A stretch of DNA of 64,000 nt from Salminus brasiliensis (taxonomy: Eukaryota; Chordata; Actinopteri; Characiformes; Bryconidae), in assembly GCF_030463535.1 (NCBI RefSeq), contig NC_132891.1, forward strand, positions 9,042,449 through 9,106,448. The letters are read 5' to 3'. Shown one piece after another: positions 22,188 through 35,000 of this stretch. A program made the translations under genes and the position numbers. The notes below the pieces were generated by a model. That model ran no database searches and was not told where the DNA came from. It saw nothing but the letters and a program-made list of their open reading frames with translations. Every line of letters starts with the position of its first letter. Position 1 is the first letter of the stretch.

Positions 22188-25100
22188 CACTGCCCCTAAC
22201 GTGTGTGTGAGTGTGTGTTCACTACCAGATGGGTTAAATGCGGAGGACACATTTCGCTGTACAGTGACAAATACGTGCACCTTTACCTTTTTTAAATATG
22301 TGATTGGTATATTTACATTGTATTCACACTCATTGTATTTCTCATTCTGATTATTTTCTCCTGTAAAAGTCTGACTGCAAAGTGTTTCATCATATATTCA
22401 TAAATATGTGTTATATATATACACTATATGGGCAAAAGTCTGCTCAGCTGCTCACACACTGTTTCCTCTGAAATCAAGGATATTAAAAGTATATGGTTGC
22501 TTGGTTTGCTTGCTATGGTTGGATTAACTGTCTCTACTGTCCAGGGAAAAATGCTTTATACTAGATTTCGGAGAAGCATTGCTGTGAGGATTGGATTGCA
22601 TTCAGTGACAAGAGCATTAATGAGGTCAGGATGTTGGCTGGATGCCACCCCACCTCATCCCCAACTCCCTAGCTCATCCCAAAAGTACTGGAGGGAGCAC
22701 CGTCCATCATTCCAGAGAACACTGCTCCACTGCTCAATGCTGGGGGAGGGAGGGGGTTATACCCATCTAGCCCACGCCTGGCAGCAGTAGGTGCCACTTA
22801 AAGTAGCTGAATGTTTTTATTATAACAAAATACTCCAGCTTTTTTTGATAGCGGTTCTTCTTTCTTTGTGTAAACGATCCCCAGTGCAGGCCCAGTGTGA
22901 CTGTGCTTTTGGCTAAAAGTGCTAGTTATGGCCCCAAGCCTGTCATTAAAATCTTTAGTGTGTATGAGTCCTCTGTGAATCACTGCTGAAAAAGATCTGA
23001 CTCCACATCTCTGCGAAGGACAGCATTCATCAGCCATTAGTGGACACGCTGGAGTACGTCCAGCCTTATTTTGGGTTGAGTGTTGGATTTTTGGTTAATC
23101 AGAGGTAGGAATTGTGCAGCGTCAGCACGCCTGCTGCCGAGAGTTTGCTTTAGGAGCAGAGGCTGAAGCCAGGCCTGCTAATCGCAGCGGATGTTTTCTC
23201 TGTGAGAGAGGGAGAGCTTGAGAAATGCTTTTTTTTTTTATCTGAAACTGTCTGAGCAGTCCAGGGGTCTCTGGCTTTGTTCTCACTCACTACTGTCTTT
23301 GTGCTCCAGTTTATGTAAAAAAAAAGAGTGTTTTTTAGATATTTGCTTTTACTGTTGATTTATATTCTCAAGCTGACAAGCATTGAGAAGAACTTTTAAT
23401 GCAATACGTTACTAAGAGTGTAACAGTTTTCACAATTAAAACTGTATCACTGATATGCCCTTCCAAAAATCTGTCATTCCCTTCAGGCTTTCTTAAAATC
23501 TGCGTCATGCTTCTGCTTCTGCATCAAATGAACATTACAAAAATCTACAAAAATATGCCTAATGCAAAGGTTTGGGTTCTGTTGGCCAAATAACACATTT
23601 TTGTCTTTTTGTTTAACCCCTTAAACAGCCTATGGCCAATGCATATGGCCCATGGTTATATTATTACAAATATCTACCAAAGAAATGCTTACAAAAGAAT
23701 AGCCTCACCAGGCCCACAAACTGGTGGGGCTCTATGCACTTCTTTGTGTGAGTGTAGTTTTAGTTAATTATTTTTTTTTTAGTAATATTTGTCTCCAATT
23801 GATGTCTCAGTGGCAGATACGCTATATGGACAAAAGTATTGGGACATCTTCTCATTTATGTTTTTTTTTCTGAAATTAAAGTTATTAAAGAAAAAAAGAA
23901 ACTCTACTGTCCAGGGAAGATTCTCCCCAAACTCATACCAAAAGTATTGGATGGAGCACAGTCCATCATTCCAGAGAACACAGATCCACTGCTCCACAGC
24001 TCAATGCTGACAACCCGGGCCTGTATACCCCTCTAGTCTATGCCTGGCATTGGGTTTTTGTACAGAAGTCCCTGTAGTTACTGAGTAATGCTCTTCAGTT
24101 ACTACACTCTTTCATAACATAAAAATAAGACATCAGTGTAGCCTGAATGAGCAGATCACACCAGAAGTGCGACATGGAACTGTCAGATGAAACAAGTTTC
24201 CAAGCTTTAGAAATCACCAGAATCAACAACATCAGCAACTTTCTAAATATTCGAAGAGCTAGAAGCAGATAGCCAAGTGTTTTCAGCTCGCAGTTTCTTC
24301 AGTGCGGACTCTTATTAAGAGATAAGCCAGCTGTTCTGGGAAACTGTGGAGGTCAAGATGAGATCAGGAAGACCAAGAATGTTCTCAGCAATAATTGCTA
24401 GCAGGTAAGACAAATCGAAACCCCCATATGACTGCCAAGAACCAACAAGAAAGTTTAGCTTGGAGTCAAGTAGAGAGTTAAGACAGTGATGGAGTCAGAG
24501 GATAGAAACCTGACCTGTGACCTCCTCACAAAATCTTAACGTTTGGACTATGCTATAGATCCCCTAGAGAAGCCAGGTGAGTTTTGGAAAACCAGTGATG
24601 TGTACCCCACTTTGGTCACAATCAGCAAAGTCCTGTATGGATAAGACAAAGCTTTTGCTATTCTGATTTATTCTGTTCTATTCTGTTCTATTCTATTCTA
24701 TTCTATTCTATTCTATTCTATTCTATTTTCTCCTTCATTGACCTGCCTGCTTGAATGCTGCTTTTTTGGCACACTTTCCAAGACTGATTCACTAGAGGAG
24801 AAAGTTCTGCGTGAGTTCTTCGCCAGTTTTCTGACTCATCAGCGTTAATTCCATGCTTCTGTGTGACAATTTTCTGACACATTGTTCAGCGTTTAGTGCT
24901 ACCCGAGCCTCCTGTGTGAGGCGCCGGTTCATTGTGGAATATTTATAAAGAAAATTACAGGGTATGAATGTCTGTTTTTCCTTTCTTCAGAGCGGCCATG
25001 CTTTCCTTTTCAGCTCAGCCCAGTCCTCAGGCTCGGTGGTTACCAAGATCCTCTCTTTTATGTGAACTGCACTTTCATTCTTCCTGACAGCATGGCACTC

Positions 25101-28100
25101 TACTTTAAGTTTACGAGGCAGTTTCTCTTTCTTTCATTAGATACTGGGCCTAAGTGCCTCTTTGCACTTCTTTGTGTGAATGTAGTTTAGTTAATGATGT
25201 CTTGTTTGCAGATAGGCTATATGGACAAAAGTATTGGAACACCTGCTCATTTATTGTTTCTTCTGAACTCAAGGGTATTCTATAAGTAACTCTATTGTCC
25301 AGGGAAGGCTTTCCACTAGATGTTGGGGCATTGCTGTGAGGATTTGATTGCATTCAGCGACAAGAGCGTTAATAAGGTCAGGATGTTGGATGATAACCAC
25401 CCCATCTCATCCGCAACTCCCCAACTCATCCCAGAAGTATTGTATAAGGCCATACATAATTCCAGAGAACACAGATCCACTGCTCCACAACTCAGTGTGA
25501 AAGGCATTAGGCATGGTGCCAATAGGTTTGTGTTTATCTGCTTTAGGGAGTCCTGTTATATTGGCAGTACTTCTCTAATGGGACTAGAAAAGCTTATGGG
25601 TGCCACCTAAAATATATCTAATACATTTGGACATTCAGTGTATCTGATGGTTATTTGTGTACTACTGAATCAAATGTCAGTTTTTTAAATGACAGAAAGG
25701 ATCATGTGTTTTGCTCACATCTGGAGGATTTAAGGTCCAAAACACTGGACCTGAAACAAAGAAAGCATCCTCACCTCAAGCATAATACCTCTCAGCCGTG
25801 GGCCATGTTTTGAAGCTTATTGTGATTGCAAAACCACCTGGTCTAATGCGCTCTGGGAGTAGATGGGTTTTTACCCTCATTCTCTGTCAGTACATTACTT
25901 AAGCTGACCACATTTGGATGACTAATATGAACGGCTGGATGCATGCCGCTAAATTTAGAATATTTATAGGTTCAGTTAAAAAGCTCCAGCTGAGTACCGT
26001 CAGTCGCCCTCCCCAGCCAGCTTTGCTGTCTTTACTTCACTTAAAATGGCTAATGGATCTCAGTTTGCAAGTCCTGGTTCAGAAGTTGTCCTAAAGCAGA
26101 CAGACTTTGGCTTTAGTCTGGTGAATGTTGACAGTGTTTAGGTTCTGGGTCATAGACGTTGATTGAAGCAAAAAGCAAGCAAGCTGGGGATGAATAGGGC
26201 CTCTGTGCTGGGTAATATGTCGGCACACGAGCAAACAGCAGACGCAGTAGTGCTTACAGCATCTCCCGAGACCCCAAACACACACACACACACGGTACTG
26301 CAGAGTACTGTTATATGTGCGCTTGACAACTTATCTGTCAGCTGTTTTTTAAAGGGAACTGTCAACTGTTTTTTACTGTTTCAGTGCTTGTGGACATACG
26401 TACGGCTATCTGGAGAGCCTACCAGCCCACAGACTGTGATATAAGACATCCATGTCAGTTTTCCATGGGCTATCTAAGTCTGAAAACAGAAAACAGCATT
26501 CACATTCACATTCCAACAGCGTTCAGCATGCTAGTCCGATCTGGCTCAGCTTTCTACGTTACAGGCCATCCATTAGAATTATATTGCCCCCATCTGAGTA
26601 GGGTGCCGTGTTTTGGGCTACTTTAAAAATGCACTGCCCCAAAAAATAGACTGTGGACAGTAAAAAAGGAAATCGAACTGCATTGTGGGTGTTTATCATT
26701 CTTGATTTGAGTATCTGAAAACCTAAGGACAGAAAGGCAGGTACAGCAGGCTACAGCAGATAATGATGAGAGAGAAATATGAACTCAAGGTGAAGTAAAT
26801 ATTAGCCAGCTGGTGTAAACAAACAGGGACAAATTAGAATAAACATGAAAAATCATTGGAGTGGGGTGAGCAGTGGCTTATTTTTTATTAAAGGAAAAGG
26901 CACTTATACCGGCCATTCTAAACCAGATTACTTAGCATGAGAATGGGCGCTGTGGGGCTAAATCTTTGAGATTTTGACCAAAGAATGCCACAGACCTTTT
27001 ATTAAGACCCCATGGAACTGTGCTAACTTGTGGAAAAGAGGTTTAAAACACTGCATTTTTGTTGTTGTATTTTTAGTTTTACTGAGCTACTGTATTTCCA
27101 ATGCCAATTGCCAACTTATTGCGTTTTTATTGTAGATCATACTGTTAACTTAAGTGTTATTTGCATTTCAGTTGCTGCCATCCTCCTCACACCTTATGGT
27201 AAGTAATTACTAAAAACAAAAGAATGTCATGTGAGCTACGGCAGTGTCTGCCTTATCTACAGTATATTTATGCACATTAGGTAATGGTGCAATTGCAGGA
27301 CTATCCATGTGTGTACAAGCAGAAAGTTTAGGTGATGGTGGGCTAATAAAATGAATTTAATCTTTTTTGTAACCATACAGAAGCAAATGCTATACTTCTG
27401 TGTACTGCTAATTCAGGTAGACGTAGTGCCAATTTCTGTACATGATCGGATTTTGGCAGTAGCCTAGACTCCCCCTATCTGAGCATACCTAATAGTTTAT
27501 AGAAAGTCCTGGAAAGTTAAACAGTTTGTTATATTGTATCTGACACAGTATGTGTATGTTATAGTGAGGGCCCAGACCAGCGTGCAGAGCGTAGTGGTGG
27601 AGGCGAGGAACATCACTCTTCACACAGGGTCGAAGGCTGTGTTGCCATGTCAAAACCAGCATATGGTATGGAGGCGGGACCATCTCCGGGATCGCCAGCG
27701 CGTGGTGCACTGGGACCTGATCCGGAACCGGCCTGATTATACAACAGAGCGAGTTCTAGACATGTACTCAGGAGGAGCAGAGCGTGTCTACAACGCCTAC
27801 AACAAGGGCCGCGTCACTATGTCTAAAGACGCTTTCAGTGACGGCAACTTCTCCCTCATCATTCATAGTAAGATCCTTATAAACCGAGCTGTGGTTTGCA
27901 GATAGAAAATGTTTTTGGTCTCACTGAATGGCTCACTGCTTTTGTTTCTGCAGACGTAGACATGAACGATAAAGGCATCTACACCTGCAACCTGCATCAC
28001 CATTACTGCAAGATTCACCAGTCCATTCAGATCCAGCTGAACGTTACTAAGTCCCGTAAGAAAGTCTGCAGTATATGTCCGTATCTTTTGTGAATGTGAT

Positions 28101-29025
28101 AATATGTGTTTATTGTTTAAAAGGCCCTTATTACAGAAAACTGAATTACCCTGGATTGTTTAGGGAGTTTGATGTAAACTTTAACAGTTTAAGAACACAC
28201 TGTTCACTCCTCACTCCATACAGTCCACATATGGAGCCTGAGCAGCAAAAACATCAGGTTTTGGAATTCCTGTCTCTCTGAGGTCACAAGGACCACCTCA
28301 TTTACATATCCCCACCCATTAAGCCTACCTAGTTTAGCTCCACCCACTCATATGTCAGCTATCAGGAGTGCTTTTTGAATGAGGCTAAATACAAGACAAT
28401 CACAAGCTCATTTGTCTTATATACGTCTTAAAGATGAAGTGACAGAACCAGGATGAATTGGGATTTAAAAATGGTTGTGTAGAACTGTATTCTAACATTT
28501 CTGAAATATAGAGCCACATAAATATTGTTAGTGTACCTCAAAAAAAGAAATATACAACACAGCAAAAATATAGGATATGGGGCCTTTAAATGAATGAGTA
28601 ATTGTGTTGTAGGGCAGAGAACATCCTTAAAAGCTTTCCTATGAAAAGTATTCAAATAGTAGGAGCTGTCATTTACTGAAAAAAATATCTTATTTTACGT
28701 TTAAAAAGTTCTAGTAAAAATGATTAAATTTAAGTTATTGTTCATTAAAACAAACAAATTGTTACTCCCAAAATTGTTATACACAATGTGAACATTTTTC
28801 TAAAGAACAAACCAAGATCAAATTTGTAAAGCAAAAATTGTTATTGAGATTTTTTAACCTTATGTCTAGATGTATTTTAAAAATCTTGATGCAAACAAAA
28901 TGAGAACATTGTCTGCATTATGTCTTTAAAAAAGCATTTTGGACAGAATTAAATTTGTAATTGAAATGTAAAAACAGGGAGAAATAATTCATAATCTTAC
29001 TATGTTCTTATATATAGTCTCAGAA

Positions 29026-29083
<58 letters not shown>

Positions 29084-32000
29084 CCTACACGTGCAATGGT
29101 TCCACAAGAATTATTTTTTACAATAGTATATAGTATTATTTATTAAATGTATATATACATGCTGCTGCACTATTTTTAGGCCACCTTTTCCCTGTCCATC
29201 AGAGGAAAGAGACCACCATAGGTACACTGCAGGTGTCACCGCTGGGTTGAGATCAGTCCACCCACAAAAAACATCCTGCCAACAGCAGCCCTGTAATCAG
29301 AAACTGACCACTGATGAAGGGCTAGAAGACGACTAACACTTGTCAGATGCACAAAGATATTTTTAAAAAGATTAAAATATGAAAAGGTTAGCTATAGGCT
29401 TTACCTATCAACCTGAGCCAACACGGTAGGTGTGTCTCTAATAAAGCGGCCCACACTTGTGTTTGACTTCCTTGCAGCTCGTAAGGAGAAGCGTGTGTGG
29501 GACGGGGAGAAGTCTGTGTTCGTGGTGCTGGTGGGACACAGCGTGGTTTTACCCTGTGTGAACCGCCGCTCTCTCTGGAGGGAGGGCATCCGGGAGGAGG
29601 GCCAACAGCAAGTGGTCCACTGGGACTTTCAGGCTCCGGGGGTGACCCGTGACCGTGCTGACCGCCTTATCGATCTGTATGCCTCGGGGGAGAAGCGAAA
29701 ATATGGCCCCCTTTTTCTTCTCAGCAAGATGAACATCTCGGCCGAGGCTTTCTACATGGGCGATTTCTCTCTCACTATTGACGACGTACAGCCTGCTGAT
29801 AAAGGCCTGTATTCCTGCCACCTGCACCACCACTACTGCGGCCTGCACGAGAGGCGGATCTTCCGGGTCATCGTGGAGTCTTCTGTGCCTGGCCTGCCCT
29901 CTGCAGCCACACCTACTGAACCTCAGCCTACTAATCCAAAAACTCCCAAACAACTCCCAGAACACCAGGATGATGACCCTGGTAATGTCTTATTTATGAT
30001 TTGGCAGTCAGCACCTTTTTATTCATCTTATACAGTCATGTAAAAAAATAAAACACCCCATTGAAAATCTCTGTCTTTTTAAAATACACTACCTCGGCAC
30101 TCAGCGACCCAATCTGTAAGTTTACGTGAGTTCAGTTGCTGTGGTTCCTAAGCGCTTCCATATTTCAATAATACCACTCACAGTCGATGGTGGAGTACTT
30201 GTGGGAAATTTAACCAACTGACGTTGCATAGTAGCACCGATGGCATCCTATTACAGAACCACGTTATTGGAGTTCAGTGAGCTCTTTAGAACCACACATT
30301 CTCAGACTAATGTGTGTAAAGGCAGGGCTTGATTTTACACACCTGCGGCAATGGGACTGAATGAAACCCCTGAATTTAGCGATTAAGAGGTGTGTCCCAA
30401 TACTTTAGTTCATATAGTGTATGTTTGAAAAGACAGACGTTTTTTATAGGGTGTCCTAATTTGTTCATATGACTGTATGTTATTATTTTCTGTATATCTT
30501 AGTCTTGCAAAGCTGCAGCACAGGGCAAGTAACATTTGTCATTATGTGGATTTGCTGTGTTTCTGGTCACTGCCTTGCCCAAGTATTTCCTGTGTTTTAT
30601 TTCTCAGTCCTGTTAGCCCACTCCCCCCACACACCTGGTCTTTTGGTGGTGGGACATGAAGCCTGAGACTTGGCTGAAATCTAGATTTGGAGCTTATTTA
30701 ACTCTTCATTGCTTTCAGCCCTCAATACTAGAATGGTAATACTGTAGCTACTGCTATTTTTCTGCTGTTCTGTATTAGGTCATATTGAATATAATACTAT
30801 TCTCCCTTCTTAAGCCAGCTTGGAAAAGCTCAGGTTTTCCTCTGCTAAGTAATGACTGAGCTCACTTTTGCTTTTAAACCTTTTGCTTTATAACAGGAGG
30901 CAGCTAAGGCCGTTCTCAGTTTTGCAAGTTTAACCTCTTGGCCTATGACAGTATCTCTCAGCCCTGCGCTGGCTAGTGTGGGCTGTTTTTTGGTGTGAAA
31001 AGGAAGTTTGCTACATCTGTACAACATCTGGCCTGCAGTAACATTAAAGGCTGTGCCAGGAGCCAGTTTGGTTCTGTTAGATTCACATCTCGTTTTTAAC
31101 TGCATTCCTCTCCAAGGTGAATCTTTTTGAAGATTTTAGTACCTGTCAACTTCACCCAAGAGCTCTGTGTTACATGTTGAACAGATTAGAAGCACACAAG
31201 GTCTTATAATACTGTAAAACTATGAAAACTTCTAATATTGCTGTGTAGGGTTACTAAGAGTAGTACTACATTTAAAGCAATTATGCAACAATTTAACTTA
31301 AAAATTACAGCTTTTTGATGGTAGACAGTCTGTAATAGGGAGAAGGCCATCTCTGCCAGTGCCATTCCAGGCAGAAATGCTGGTACTGGAGTAACTGCAT
31401 GCTGCTACTGCATGCAGCTTCCTACTAAGTCGCCAAGTTTTTATCAAATCAAATATATTTGTCTATATTTGAGCTTATTATAACTGGCGTTGTCAAGTTA
31501 TTCCTGTAGCTTTACAGGAATTCAGTAAGATCAACCAGAGATCAACAAAACATAAAACATAAAGACCCCCAGTGAGCAAGCCAAAATCGACAGTGGCAAG
31601 GAAAAACTCCCTCAGAGCTGGAGGAAGAAACCTTGCAAGGAACCAAGGCTCACAAGCGGCTCCCATCCTCCTCTGGTCAAAACTACTTTAAAAACATCAA
31701 ACAGTTCGAGTTCATGCAAACTTCAACATGGTCGGTAGGCAGACAGAGGGTGGGCAGCTGGTGTGACTTGAGTAGCAGGAGAGCCTTGCGGTCAGTCAGG
31801 TGGGTGGGCAACTGGTCTGATGTGGGTAGCAGAAGAGCCCATTGGTCAGTCTTCCGTTGATGTCAGACCAAACTAGGGCAGTCATTAACTCAGAAAACAT
31901 CATGGGTGTGTAAAAGTGAAGTACACATTGCAACTGTAGGGGGAGCCCTAGAGTAAACAAATACAAATGTTCACATAATGCTGCTTTAATTTAATATTAT

Positions 32001-35000
32001 TCTCCTATTTATTAGTAATATAGTTATGTAATAGTATTTTGTTGTCAGTATTTTTAATGCCCTTTTGGACCAGGAGTACCAGTACTCATTTGTCGCAGTC
32101 ATATGGAAAAGGTTTGGCACTCCTGGTCAAATTCGATATTTTGTGGATTCTGTAAGTAAAAATAAATAGAGATTTAAACAGACTTCACACATTTTATTGC
32201 ACAATAACTGTTCATTTGCTTAACTGAACATACTGGAAAACATAAAACATGAATGGTGGAGTGACAAAGGCCACTTCACTGTATGTTATGTTTAAGTTCA
32301 GTTCAGAATAGGAAAAGTGCTTTCAGATCTGCAGAGAATTGCATGTTGAAGTTCAAACAGAACAGTGGAGTCCAAACCTTTGCATATGACTCTATACTGA
32401 CATATGAATAATGTGAGTCAGAGAGTAGAAGAGATACAGTGGGAATGCGTTTCCTGAGTAAAGCATTACAGATAATGATAGTGATAAATTCTTCCAAAAG
32501 CTGCCTTTTCATAAGTCACCAATAAACCCACTCACCATTTACCCTTTAAACAGACTTGCTGACAGCATACTTAATACACACTGAGGGACAGGATTTGTGT
32601 GTTTATGTGGTGTTAATGTCACTCTGATGCGTCCGGATTAAGCCAGATTACTTTCAGAAAATATGATATCACATAAACAGTTAATCCATAAATCACAGAA
32701 TGAACAATATTAAACAGATTTGATATTGGTCAAAACATTTGACTGGGTTTATTTAAAGTAAAGTATCAAAAGTGACAGATATGATATCACCTTCAACCTT
32801 TTTCCAGTTTTTAGTGGCAAGAAGTAAGTGGAGAAGAAGCTCTATAGACAGGCTAACCACAAACAACACGTTCCTCCTCCTGTTTTCCCCCTCTTGGCTG
32901 GTCCGTGTGTGTTTTTTCTCCATCGCAGCTGCATGACATCAGGTCTGGAACTCATTATGTCTAAGCCATTTTGACATGGAACACTGTTCCTCCTCTGAGT
33001 TTTTCTCACTGGCACACACGAGAAGGGGAAAAACAAACCGCCTGGACTTTTTATCCATTAGAGGCACCAGGATAATGCAGTATCATCCTGAAGAATGTGA
33101 CTGAACCATTGCCAACTTGATTGCTTTGTTTTCTTTATCTAGCAAAGCTTCAGAAAGAATATCTCCAGCATCAAATGTGTCTGGATTTGGCTTTACCCAA
33201 GATCAAAAGCTGCATCAAGTACTGTAGTAATTGTAATCTCCTTTCCTCCCCGTCTGGTGCAGGTACAAATATGGTTGAGGCGTCCCATGTCTTTAACGTC
33301 ATCATGCCCGAGAGCCGAACTCACCTGCTGCACCAAGTTGGCTACATTCTGGCTTTCTTCCTGTTGCTACTGCTCATGCTCATAGGAATCATCATGACCA
33401 CAAGGCAGTGCAAAGGGAAAGGAGGTATGGTCATGAGTGGACTTGGGTTTGGACCGATTTACTAGTAATGTAAAAAAGGCCTCACTGAGTCATTTGTTCA
33501 GATGAAATACTATGATTCAAGTGTTCATCATACTTGAATCATACCATTGTATGCATCACAGCTGGACGTTCAACAAGTTGAAGATCTTTTTAGCTGTTTT
33601 AACAAGATCTGCAATGTGTGTTTCAGGGCTAGAGGCCGATATCCGGAGGTCTAGCAGGTAAGGATGCCAAAGCATCTTTTTTTATTGAATTACTACTGGT
33701 AAGAAATCTCAACCTGAACCTGAAATCTCCAGAACCTTGAATCACCAAAATGAAAGTAAAAGTAAAGACCAGCTACCGAAAATGTGAAAAACAAGAAAAA
33801 TGGCAATGAAATGCAATCTCCCACTGTGTCTTCCGGACATCGGAAAGCAGTGACTCAACTTTGTCTCATTGTCACTGGTAGAAAAAGTGGGGGAAATCCA
33901 GGAACCACTATAACCAGAGGATTGCTATGTCAAATTCCGGCCATGCTGCTAGCCATTGGCAGCTGGGGCCCCTGAGACAACACAGTTGCCTCTCTCCAGG
34001 GTGGATAGATGACACTCTCGCCCCACCATCATTCAGTGTGATGCTTTCAGAGCCGGGTACATAAGGCTTTCCTCCGATCACGTTGGTTGCCCAGTAATGT
34101 TACATTGGCAGCCGTTTGGAATAAGAGCTGGTGGATTACTACGTATGTGTCAAAGCAGGCATGCGTTGGTCTTTGGCCTCCTATTGTCAGGAGCATTGGG
34201 GCAGCATATGTATGGGTTGGGGTACACAACCCATGGGGAACACACAGGAACCCTGGTCTTATTTTAGGTTTTTACTGTATTTAAATATTTGAAGTGTTAA
34301 ACTGAATGTGTTACATTTCTAGATGATGCCTTAAGACCAGCTTGACCCTGTGTCTGTGTGCAATGTTAGACTATTTCAGAATAACCCACCCACCCAAAAC
34401 ATCCAAATGCCAGTGGCACCATGGTCCAAAACTACCTTTGATAAAGGACTGGAAGACGGCAAAACTGACAACCCAGTTAAGGAGTAAATGAGCAGTTGAT
34501 GGATCTAAGTAACGAAACGAAAGAAAACGAAGAAAAAAACAGATGTCCATCAGATGAACATCCATGTTTGATTTGGGCCAGGTTTCCCAAAACCTCTTAG
34601 CACTAAGATCAGTGTTAAATGGTCAAGTGAGCATCACATTACACACTCTCTCTTTTGACCCTGTTAAACCGGTGAATATTCATTTAAGTTTGTGTGTTTT
34701 GTTGCTGCTGGGAATAGTGTTATTCTTCCTTTGTCAAGGTCTTAATAAAGTATCTAAAAGCAGTGAATTTACTCTTTAACATTGTGCAGCAACGCTGATG
34801 GCCTCTTAAGTCTTTAGTTCCTTCAGAATAATGTTGCGTGCAAGATATTTAATTGTGTAACAGTGAGTCTTTTTATACTGTGTGGTCTTGTAAACACAGA
34901 CCCTATGTTTATGTTGCACTGTGTATGACCCCAGAAGAACACTGTTTTGTTCCATTGTGTACATGAAAATGGTTGAAATGGCAGTAAAGTATGTCTTTTT

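Noticed and set aside
22022-22350. Open frames made of Val-Cys or His-Thr repeats
   Set aside because: Translations of the (TG)n microsatellite.
29549-29965. 138-codon open frame on the minus strand
   Set aside because: Antisense shadow of mxra8 exon 5.
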